Shown one piece after another: positions 6,882 through 13,171 of a stretch of 13,171 nucleotides of DNA (positions are counted from its first letter, which is position 1; every line of letters begins with the position of its first letter). The notes beneath the pieces are model-generated. The model made no database searches, was not told where the DNA came from, and saw only the letters and a list, made by a program, of their open reading frames with translations. Both the position numbers and the translations under genes were made by a program. This DNA is from Syntrophorhabdaceae bacterium PtaU1.Bin034 (GTDB lineage Bacteria > Desulfobacterota_G > Syntrophorhabdia > Syntrophorhabdales > WCHB1-27), in contig MVRP01000105.1 of assembly GCA_002067405.1 (NCBI GenBank), positions 1 through 13,171 on the forward strand, in the 5' to 3' direction.

Positions 6882-7625
6882 TCAGTACAGTTTCTGACAG
6901 GGTATCCCGGCCTTTTCAAAGGCGGCCTTCAGTTCCCTGCCTTTCTCCTGGAAGAAATCCATGGTCATGGCCTGTGCCATCCCGTGCCTTTTATAGGCCC
7001 AATCGGCATAAAAATAGTTGTACTTGTCGATCAGGGCATGGTCTACCTTGCCCTTCAGCATATCCGCGAGCCTGCCGGCCCCGGGGAGCATGGGGGCGAC
7101 CATGACATATGTCCTGATCCCCTCTGCATGGAGGATCCCCAGCGCCTCGATCCGCTTCTCTACGGGCGGGGCGCAGGGCTCAAAGATCTCCCGTACCTTC
7201 TCATCGGCGGTGGTTATGGTGAACCCCACCTCGATGTCCGTTGACCTCTTCAATATCCCCATGTCCCGCAGGACCAGGGGTGATTTTGTCTGGATCACGA
7301 CTGGCCAGCGGTTCTCAACGAGGATCTCAAGGCATCTCCCGGTGAGTATGTATCTCTCTTCGACATCTTGGTAGGGGTCGCAGACCCCGCTTATCCAGAC
7401 GGTCCCTTTTTGTTTTTTTCTGACCTCCCGGGCCAGGAGTTCGGCTGCGTTTATCTTTGCGTCAACGAACTCTCCCCATGGCTCGCGGTGCCCGGTAAAC
7501 CTCTTCATGAACCGTGCGTAACAATAGGCGCAATTATGCTGGCATCCCACGTAGGCATTCAGGGCATAGTCATAGACCTGCGACTTGGAAAGGATAGCCT
7601 TCGCCCTGATCTCTTTGACGATCAT
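6882..7625 (-). CDS. SPL-family radical SAM protein
   Basis: A 247-residue cytosolic radical SAM protein of the spore-photoproduct-lyase-like family that includes the Rv2578c type. The [4Fe-4S] cluster motif is GCQHNCAYCYAR with C28, C32 and C35 (CxxxCxxC) and the usual aromatic residue before the third Cys. Other family marks are VCDPYQDVEERY (81-92) and QTKSPLVLRD (112-121). The length is normal and the N-terminal half of the barrel is complete. The reaction and substrate of these stand-alone members are not established; photoproduct repair should not be assumed. The start is forced: the ATG at 7625 is preceded by an in-frame TGA two codons upstream, and no other ATG lies before the cluster motif. 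There is no good ribosome binding site. It has its own promoter-like element at 7631-7659 and is not obviously part of the molybdenum enzyme operon that ends 72 bases upstream of it. Confidence 0.87.
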   Translation of the reverse strand: MIVKEIRAKAILSKSQVYDYALNAYVGCQHNCAYCYARFMKRFTGHREPWGEFVDAKINAAELLAREVRKKQKGTVWISGVCDPYQDVEERYILTGRCLEILVENRWPVVIQTKSPLVLRDMGILKRSTDIEVGFTITTADEKVREIFEPCAPPVEKRIEALGILHAEGIRTYVMVAPMLPGAGRLADMLKGKVDHALIDKYNYFYADWAYKRHGMAQAMTMDFFQEKGRELKAAFEKAGIPCQKLY

Positions 7626-7630
7626 GGCTC

Positions 7631-7659
7631 ATTATACAGCATAAGCGCCGAACAGACAA
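7631..7659 (-). promoter_or_regulatory. Candidate promoter of the radical SAM gene (leaderless arrangement)
   Basis: On the minus strand TTGTCT (7659-7654) is followed after exactly 17 bases by a perfect TATAAT (7636-7631). Only five bases separate the -10 element from the ATG at 7625, so the predicted transcript starts at or within a base or two of the start codon. Confidence 0.5.
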
Positions 7660-7697
7660 TCACAGACCGGTACAGAAATGCACTACGTATTATGCGA

Positions 7698-10037
7698 TCA
7701 GGCCGTTATGGCCCTCCTCACGAGGGCTTTGGCAATCTCTACCTTGTAACCGTTCATGGTGAGCGGTATGGCGTCCTCGACCGCTGCTTCTGCCGCTTCG
7801 ACCGCTGTCTTTCCGTCAATCGACCGTCCCTTGATGATCTCCTCCGCCTTGTTCACCCTCATGGGTTCGGGGGCTACTCCGCCCAGAACTATACGGGCAT
7901 CCTTGCAGACCCCGTCATCGACGGTCATAACCGTTGCCAGGCTTACAATGGCAAAATCGATGGGTTTTCTCAGCGCAAACTTGTCGTATCTCTGCCGTGT
8001 GCCTTGGGCAGGCTTCGGGATCCTGATCTCCTTTATCAGCTCGTCATTGTCGAGTATGGTGGAGCACGTCGCGCTTGCGTTAAAGAAATCCTGCGCAGCG
8101 ACCGTCCTTTTTGTTGTAACGATCTGAGCGTTTAACGCGACAAGGGCGATGCCCACATCGGACGGTCCGACGGCAAGACATCCGCAATTGAAGCAGCGCT
8201 GCGACTCTCTCTTTGTTTCCTCAGCGCTGAGGCCGGGGATATCCTCCATGTCAATGCCTTTGATACGAAGGGACGGCGCAACTTCATGTGTCTGTGCCCG
8301 GGGTATTTCCTGGAACGAAGGCTCGATGAAACCATTTCCTGCCGCAGCCCCTGCTACGGGCGGCGCGTACTTTTTACCGAGCGCGGATTCTATCTTCCTT
8401 ACCGCCTCCCGTGCCGATGCTATTGCCCGGATAACCGTTGACGGTCCCGAAACCATATCGCCTCCCACAAAGACGGTTTTCCCTTCTTTCCGGAAAACCG
8501 CCGGGAGAGACTGGTCTACGCCCTGGCCGATGGCGATGATGATGCTCTCCGCCTCAAGGCCCAGGGCCTCACAGGTATTATCATATTGCGGGTTGAAGGT
8601 GCCGTCGGGCTCACGGACCGAAACGCATGTCACGGTCTTTATGCCGGAGACCTTACCGCCTTTCGTTACAATCTCCGTCACGCCAAGGGAAGGGTGAATA
8701 GTTATCCCTTCATCCCCGGCCTCGGTGATCTCCTGATCCAGGGCGAGCATCCTGTCTTTTGAGGCAAGATCAAGGCACTCCAGACAAACCACGCGCACGT
8801 CTTCGGCACCGAGCCTTCTGGCGGTCCTGGCGGCATCTATAGCCACGCTTCCCCCGCCGATAACGATCACCTTGTTGCCCAGGGCGACCTTCTCTCCGGA
8901 ATTGATCTTTTTCAGGTAATCCAGGGCATAGTGCACGCCCTTGGCATCTTCGCCCGGCACGCCGAGTTGCAGGCTCCTCCAGGTCCCTCCTGCTACAAAG
9001 ACGGCATCGAAGCGCTTCTTGAGGTCAGGGAGGGTCACCTTGCCGCCCACGTTTACCCCGAGCTTAAACTTGATACCCATATCTTTAAGGACCTGTATCT
9101 GTTTCCTTACCACGTCCTTCGGCAGACGATAGGGTGGTATACTGTAAAGGAGCATGCCGCCCGCTTCCTTCAGTTTTTCGTAGACGGTGACCTCGTGGCC
9201 GTCCCGGCGCAGGTAGAAGGCTGCGGCAAGCCCTGCGGGGCCGGAGCCTATTATGACGACCTTCTTGCCGGACTTTTTCGCGGGAGGGACATAGAACTGG
9301 TTTGCCTTCTCCAGCGCGTAGTCGCCGACGCCGCGCTCCACGCATTGGATCGCCACGGGCTGATCGAATTCACGGCGGTTGCATTCGGGCTCGCAAAAAA
9401 CGGGGCAGATGCGGCCGGTTATTGCAGGAATGGGGTTATACTCCAGGAGTATCCGTGCTGCTTCCGCAAAGTCGCCCTTCTTGACCTTGCCGAGATATCC
9501 CGGTATGTCGGTATTGGCCGGGCAATGGCTCGAACAGGGATACTCTGCGAGAGGCGCAGCGCCGAAAAATGAGTGATAACGGTTGTCGCCCGCCAGGGCG
9601 CTGCAGATCTTGCCGCCTTTACGCAGACATGTAATAGAGCCGCCGACCTGATTCGGGTACCGGTAATACCAGCAGCGCACGTCCTGGGCCAGATTTCCGC
9701 CTACGGTTGCCATGTTCCTCACGTGGGGACTGGCGACGGAATGAACTGCTTCCGCGAGGAGCCCGTAGTCTTTCCTGACCTCCGGGGAACCTGCGATGTC
9801 GGCAAGCTTTGTGAGCGCCCCTATCCTGAGCCCCGTCTTATCTGTTTTAATATACTCCAGACCATCGATGGTCTTGATATTGACAACCATTTCAGGATAC
9901 CGGGGCAGACATTTGTCTCTCATGGCGCCGAGGAGGTCGGTACCTCCTGCATTGGCCTTTGCCTTTCCATTATATTTTGCAAGAAGCCTGGTCGCTTCTT
10001 TGACGGAGCGTGCATTGTAATGTTTAAATGGTTTCAT
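7698..10037 (-). CDS. Molybdenum hydroxylase FAD subunit (CoxM/HcrB-like) with a nested GltD-like NAD(P)H oxidoreductase
   Basis: A 779-residue cytosolic flavo-iron-sulfur protein made of two families. Residues 1-159 are the first half of a CoxM-type FAD subunit: AGGTDL (30-35) and TVGGNL (111-116) bind FAD. Residues 621-779 are its second half, resuming at GPSDVGIALVALNA and ending in a CO_deh_flav_C domain. Together they equal a normal subunit of about 318 residues. Between them lies a GltD/NfnB-like module: Cys at 168, 172, 211, 215, 219; a first dinucleotide motif GSGPAG (264-269); a second GGGSVAID (394-401); the FAD-closing VGGDMVSGP (524-532); and RCFNCGC (614-620). I infer electron flow between NAD(P)(H), the inner FAD and Fe-S centres, the CoxM FAD, the [2Fe-2S] subunit and the Mo site. 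The start is firm: AGGAGACAGGAA precedes the ATG, which overlaps the large-subunit stop by four bases (ATGA). The substrate is unknown. Confidence 0.88.
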   Translation of the reverse strand: MKPFKHYNARSVKEATRLLAKYNGKAKANAGGTDLLGAMRDKCLPRYPEMVVNIKTIDGLEYIKTDKTGLRIGALTKLADIAGSPEVRKDYGLLAEAVHSVASPHVRNMATVGGNLAQDVRCWYYRYPNQVGGSITCLRKGGKICSALAGDNRYHSFFGAAPLAEYPCSSHCPANTDIPGYLGKVKKGDFAEAARILLEYNPIPAITGRICPVFCEPECNRREFDQPVAIQCVERGVGDYALEKANQFYVPPAKKSGKKVVIIGSGPAGLAAAFYLRRDGHEVTVYEKLKEAGGMLLYSIPPYRLPKDVVRKQIQVLKDMGIKFKLGVNVGGKVTLPDLKKRFDAVFVAGGTWRSLQLGVPGEDAKGVHYALDYLKKINSGEKVALGNKVIVIGGGSVAIDAARTARRLGAEDVRVVCLECLDLASKDRMLALDQEITEAGDEGITIHPSLGVTEIVTKGGKVSGIKTVTCVSVREPDGTFNPQYDNTCEALGLEAESIIIAIGQGVDQSLPAVFRKEGKTVFVGGDMVSGPSTVIRAIASAREAVRKIESALGKKYAPPVAGAAAGNGFIEPSFQEIPRAQTHEVAPSLRIKGIDMEDIPGLSAEETKRESQRCFNCGCLAVGPSDVGIALVALNAQIVTTKRTVAAQDFFNASATCSTILDNDELIKEIRIPKPAQGTRQRYDKFALRKPIDFAIVSLATVMTVDDGVCKDARIVLGGVAPEPMRVNKAEEIIKGRSIDGKTAVEAAEAAVEDAIPLTMNGYKVEIAKALVRRAITA
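8178..9560 (-). other. Segment encoding the nested GltD-like module
   Basis: This segment corresponds to residues 160-620 of the FAD subunit. It is in frame at both ends, has no internal stop, and is flanked by FFG on the N-terminal side and LAVGPSD on the other, where an ordinary CoxM/HcrB chain would run straight on. The module is nearly the full length of a free-standing GltD. The boundaries are judged by eye and may be off by several residues. Confidence 0.7.
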
Positions 10038-12328
10038 TTCCTGTCTCCTTTTTTCGAACCGTTCGAACCTGTCTTTCCCAGGGCCTTCAGCACCCTTTCC
10101 GGCGTCATGGGATACTCATGCATCCAGGTACCGATAGCGTTTGAGACCGCCATCAGCACAGCGGAAGGTCCCGGTGATGTGGCAATCTCTCCCACTCCTA
10201 CGGCATGGAAGCGGTGACTGGGGAAAGGCGTCTCCAGGACTACGTGGTCAATTACAGGCAGCTCGGCGAAGGTACGCCATTTATAGTCGATCATGTTTGA
10301 ATTCATAATATGCCCTGTCCGGCGGTCGAGGACCGTCTCTTCGAAGATTGCACTGTCGATGCCGGCGGTGCCGAAACACGCATTAAGCTGGCCTTCGAGA
10401 CCCTGCGGGTCTATGATCTTGCCTACGTCGGTGGCATTCACCACGCGGATGAGGTCCACCTTTCCCGTTTCCGTATCGACCTCGACCTCTACAAAGCTCA
10501 TCATCATATTGCACATGGTGAAATCAGGCTCGAAACGTCCGTATCCCAGGATGGTCCGGTCGTTCCCCATGGTATTCCACTTTATACTTTTCTTCGGGTC
10601 GTCTTTTATGAAGATAACCCCGTCGGCGGTGTCAAGCCTGTCGGGAGAGACGCCCAGCTTCGGCGCGGCCAATGCGAGGAGCTGCTGCCTTGCGTTTTCT
10701 GCGGCATTGATAACGGCGCTCCCGATTGCATAGGTCCCTCTTGAGCCCACAGGGCCGAATTCGAAAGGCGTCACCAGTGAGTCGGCAGGCGTCATAGAGA
10801 TGCGTTCCGGCGATATCTGGAGCACCTCGGCAGCCATCTTGATATAATTGCTCTTCTGGCCGGTGCCGTGTTCAGCGACACAGAGAAAGATCGTGGCGGT
10901 TCCGCTATAGCCGAGCTGTACATAGGCCTCCGAAGCGTCCTCACCGATGTCGGCATTTCCATGGACCCCGACCCCAATGCCCCGCCGCTTTACGCCGTTC
11001 ACTGCCGTCGATTGCAGCCAGCCTTTCCATTTGTCCTTCCAGCCGAAGGTTTCAGCGCCCTTGTTCATGGCCTTGGAAAAATCGATTCCACGGAAATTGT
11101 AGAACTCTCCGTCCCGCCAGTAGTATCCGCCGCCGGGCTTGACAAAGTTCTTCTTCAACACTTCAAAGGGATCGAGGCCTGCCTTTTCCATGGCAAGGCT
11201 GAGCAGGGGGATGAATGCGCACTTCAGTTCCTGACCGCCGAAACCCCTCATCGAGCCCGAAGCGTTTCTGTTCGTTACCACTACGTGGTTCTTCAGATCC
11301 CAGTTGGGGCACTGCGCCATAATCATGAGCTCCCCTGAACCGATTGCCACCTGGGCCTGCGTTGTAAACGAATAATATCCGGTGTCCACGTACCACGTTC
11401 CCTGTATGGCCGTTAAGGTCCCGTCCTTTTTCATTCCTACCCTCGCGTGTATGCGGGAACTGAGCCGCAGGACAAAGGAGGCTATATGCTCTTCCTTCGT
11501 GTAGACGACCTTTACGGGTTGCTTCGTAGCCCTGCTGAGGAGTATTGCGTAAGATTCAACCTGCCAGCACTGGATCTTTGTCCCGAAGCCGCCGCCTACC
11601 TGGGAGCCGATGCTCCTTATATCTACTTTTCTGTTAAAGACATGGAAAAGTGTTACCTTGTCCATATACGGCGCCTGGCTTGTCCCCCAGACGGTTACCT
11701 TATCAGGGTCCTTCCAGTGAGCCACTGCGCCGACCGATTCGGGCGGTAAGGCGTTAGGTATATTCTCGTATCCGAAGGTCCCTTCAGCGATGACCTCGGC
11801 CTCCGCGAACCCCTTCTCCACGTCGCCCCTCACGACACCTTTCAGGCAGTTAGGCCCGTATATAATCGTGCCGCCCGGCAGTATGTTATCGGGGTATTCG
11901 TCGTAAACGGCAGGTGCGCCGGGTTTCAGGGCGGAATCGATATCGAAGACGGCCGGCAATACCTCATATTCCACGTCGATGAGGTCAAGGGCCTCCTCAG
12001 CGATCTCTTCCGTAGTAGCGGCTACGAGGGCAACGGCATCTCCCACGCACCTGACCTTGCCATCGAGGATGCGGACGTTTCTCGGCGTACCGCCGCGGAA
12101 ATCGGGGATGTCCTGCCACGTGAGGACCGCTCTCACACCCGGTAAGGCCTCGGCCTTGCTCTTGTCTATCTTGTTGATTCGCGCGTGGGCGTAAGGGCTT
12201 CGCAGCGCCTTTCCGTGAAGGAGACCCGGAAACTTCCGGTCGTCCATGTATTCTGCAGTCCCGGTGACGATATCGACAGCATCTCTCCTGGGAATCGGTT
12301 TTCCTATATATCTGTATGTATCGGCCAT
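10034..12328 (-). CDS. Xanthine dehydrogenase-family molybdopterin-binding large subunit
   Basis: A 764-residue cytosolic subunit carrying the molybdenum-pterin cofactor and active site. Seen: the N-terminal aldehyde-oxidase/XDH a/b hammerhead domain (about 16-125), GGGFGTK (245-251), RGFGGQE (361-367), GTGQKS (488-493), VGSRGTY (527-533), and the catalytic loop GVGEIATSP with E714 as the expected general base. GGGFGTK and GTGQKS depart slightly from the usual GGGFGGK and GxGQG forms. The frame is open further upstream to 12745, but that part only overlaps the small-subunit gene. The ATG at 12328 has a GGGAGG site, begins a typical family N-terminus (MADTYRYIGKPIPRRD), and overlaps the preceding stop as TAATG, which points to translational coupling. 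Related enzymes hydroxylate or dehydroxylate purines, aldehydes, nicotinate or hydroxybenzoyl-CoA. Sequence alone does not decide which applies here. Confidence 0.92.
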   Translation of the reverse strand: MADTYRYIGKPIPRRDAVDIVTGTAEYMDDRKFPGLLHGKALRSPYAHARINKIDKSKAEALPGVRAVLTWQDIPDFRGGTPRNVRILDGKVRCVGDAVALVAATTEEIAEEALDLIDVEYEVLPAVFDIDSALKPGAPAVYDEYPDNILPGGTIIYGPNCLKGVVRGDVEKGFAEAEVIAEGTFGYENIPNALPPESVGAVAHWKDPDKVTVWGTSQAPYMDKVTLFHVFNRKVDIRSIGSQVGGGFGTKIQCWQVESYAILLSRATKQPVKVVYTKEEHIASFVLRLSSRIHARVGMKKDGTLTAIQGTWYVDTGYYSFTTQAQVAIGSGELMIMAQCPNWDLKNHVVVTNRNASGSMRGFGGQELKCAFIPLLSLAMEKAGLDPFEVLKKNFVKPGGGYYWRDGEFYNFRGIDFSKAMNKGAETFGWKDKWKGWLQSTAVNGVKRRGIGVGVHGNADIGEDASEAYVQLGYSGTATIFLCVAEHGTGQKSNYIKMAAEVLQISPERISMTPADSLVTPFEFGPVGSRGTYAIGSAVINAAENARQQLLALAAPKLGVSPDRLDTADGVIFIKDDPKKSIKWNTMGNDRTILGYGRFEPDFTMCNMMMSFVEVEVDTETGKVDLIRVVNATDVGKIIDPQGLEGQLNACFGTAGIDSAIFEETVLDRRTGHIMNSNMIDYKWRTFAELPVIDHVVLETPFPSHRFHAVGVGEIATSPGPSAVLMAVSNAIGTWMHEYPMTPERVLKALGKTGSNGSKKGDRK

Positions 12329-12864
12329 TATTGCCTCCCTTTGTTTGCAACGGACATGACGGCCCTTACCACCTGATAGTGGCTGACGCACCGGCAGAAG
12401 TTGCCCGAAAGGGCCTCCTTCACCTCTTCCTCCGTCGGGGACGGATTTTTGCTGAGGAGCGCCTTCGAAGTCATTATGATACCCGGCGTGCAGAAGCCGC
12501 ACTGAAAGGCCGTATTGTCGATGAAGGCCTGCTGCAAGGGATCGAGTTCGCCTGTTTTGGCGTCTCTCAGGCCTTCGATGGTGGTAACGCTCTTCCCGTC
12601 GCACTCGACGGTCAGGGTCTTGCACGAAAGAATGGCCTTGCCGTCCATTATTACCGTACAGGCGCCGCAGGCGCCGTGATCGCAGGATATCTTTGTACCT
12701 GTAAGGCCCAGGGTTTCCCTGAGCGTGTGCGACAGCGTGTGGCATGGCTCAACTTCACCGGGCCTGCTGCCTACATAGAGCGCATGGGTTTGCCCGTTCA
12801 CCGTAAGGTGAATCTCCCGGGTGTCACGGGCGACCTCCCCTGTCTGGTTTTTTTTTGTTGCCAT
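12328..12864 (-). CDS. Molybdenum hydroxylase [2Fe-2S] small subunit (CoxS-like)
   Basis: A 178-residue electron-transfer subunit with two [2Fe-2S] clusters. The plant-ferredoxin-like cluster uses C61, C66, C69 (CDHGACGAC) and C81. The second, buried cluster uses C122, C125 (QCGFC) and C157, C159 (FCRC). All eight ligands are present and the length is usual (150-180), with a slightly long N-terminal tail of about 17 residues. The ATG at 12864 has a strong GGAGGAAGAG site. It is the first enzyme gene of the operon, with the large subunit coupled at its stop, and it begins 29 bases after the IclR-type gene. It would pass electrons between the molybdenum centre and the FAD subunit. No signal for export is seen. 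Confidence 0.94.
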   Translation of the reverse strand: MATKKNQTGEVARDTREIHLTVNGQTHALYVGSRPGEVEPCHTLSHTLRETLGLTGTKISCDHGACGACTVIMDGKAILSCKTLTVECDGKSVTTIEGLRDAKTGELDPLQQAFIDNTAFQCGFCTPGIIMTSKALLSKNPSPTEEEVKEALSGNFCRCVSHYQVVRAVMSVANKGRQ

Positions 12865-12893
12865 ATCTCTTCCTCCGTTTTTATTCCTTGGGT

Positions 12894-13171
12894 TTATGTC
12901 GGGTCAACCGGTGCCGTGTCCACTCTCGCACCCAACTGTCGCGACAAGGCCTTTGCGGCCTCGGCGGCAAGGGGCCCGTATCGATGGGCGGCATCAGCTG
13001 AAGAAAGGCCCAGCAAAATGATATATCCGATAGGACTATTATTGTGGTCGAGCACCGGCGATGCCACCGCATTGAGTCCGGGCGCCGTCTCCTCCAGGTC
13101 CTCGGCAAACCAGTCCTTACGGCATTGCTCTATCTCTTTCATGACCTTATCTTTATCAAACCTTGCCGGGT
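12894..13171 (-). CDS. IclR-family transcriptional regulator, C-terminal fragment (cut by the window edge)
   Basis: The last 91 residues of a longer gene whose start lies beyond the right edge; the frame is open to base 13171. The visible part resembles the end of the IclR effector-binding domain: an RKDWFAEDLEE segment, then GLNAVASPVLDHNNSPIGYI (the usual hydrophobic strand pair around PVLD), and a final amphipathic helix (AAEAAKALSRQLGA). The DNA-binding helix-turn-helix would be in the missing part. IclR proteins often control catabolic operons, including aromatic acid pathways, by binding a pathway metabolite. Only 29 bases separate this stop from the small-subunit gene, so the regulator may be in the same transcript and control it. 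The family call is moderately sure because only one domain is seen. Confidence 0.7.
   Translation of the reverse strand, partial: PARFDKDKVMKEIEQCRKDWFAEDLEETAPGLNAVASPVLDHNNSPIGYIILLGLSSADAAHRYGPLAAEAAKALSRQLGARVDTAPVDPT

Noticed and set aside
7368..8135. 255-codon plus-strand open frame
   Set aside because: It runs antisense across the radical SAM gene, the spacer and the FAD-subunit gene. The translation shows no recognisable domain, and both minus-strand genes carry clear motifs.
8931..10217. Two plus-strand open frames of about 213 residues
   Set aside because: They are antisense to the FAD and large-subunit genes, which have full motif sets. They are explained by codon bias in GC-rich genes.
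12329..12745. Long upstream extension of the large-subunit frame (139 extra residues)
   Set aside because: It lies wholly inside the [2Fe-2S] subunit gene in another frame, has no family similarity that I recognise, and the ATG at 12328 has a ribosome binding site and a typical N-terminus.

Overview
The window is one contiguous piece of bacterial chromosome, moderately GC-rich, with no rRNA, tRNA, CRISPR or intact mobile element that I can see. The gene set is a P3A-type proton ATPase, a universal stress protein, a paired M16 peptidase, an SPL-type radical SAM protein, and a molybdenum hydroxylase whose FAD subunit carries a GltD-like module. Together these suggest an anaerobic or facultative bacterium of the Desulfobacterota/Nitrospirota kind. 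That placement is inferred from gene content and short intergenic repeats and is weak.

Left block (148-3868, all minus strand): a consensus-like promoter (TTGACA-18-TAGAAT) reads into a universal stress protein. A plasma-membrane-type H+-ATPase follows, then a small SAM-dependent methyltransferase. The gap between the stress protein and the ATPase holds overlapping hairpins that could act as an attenuator. Middle block (4017-6800, plus strand): two tandem M16B peptidase genes encode an exported pair. The first has the zinc site HxxEH, and the second has lost it but keeps the R/Y pair, so they look like the two halves of one heterodimeric protease. A convergent repeat-rich spacer follows, then a lone radical SAM gene of the SPL family (6882-7625, minus) with its own promoter.

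Right block (7698-13171, minus strand, read from the right edge leftwards): the C-terminal end of an IclR-family regulator, then a tightly coupled three-gene operon for a xanthine-dehydrogenase-family enzyme. The order is the [2Fe-2S] small subunit, the molybdopterin large subunit (TAATG overlap), and the FAD subunit (ATGA overlap). The FAD subunit is the most unusual gene here. A normal-sized CoxM/HcrB-like protein of about 318 residues is split in the middle by about 460 residues of a glutamate-synthase-small-subunit-like (GltD/NfnB-like) flavoprotein with its own Fe-S and two dinucleotide-binding motifs. This suggests an NAD(P)(H)-linked molybdenum hydroxylase or reductase with the pyridine-nucleotide module built into the FAD subunit. 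The substrate is unknown; an aromatic or acyl-CoA compound is a guess from the IclR neighbour and the HcrB-like features.

Two genes (4053 and 7625) have promoter-like -10 hexamers only 5-7 bases from a forced ATG and no clear Shine-Dalgarno sequence, so they may be expressed from leaderless transcripts.
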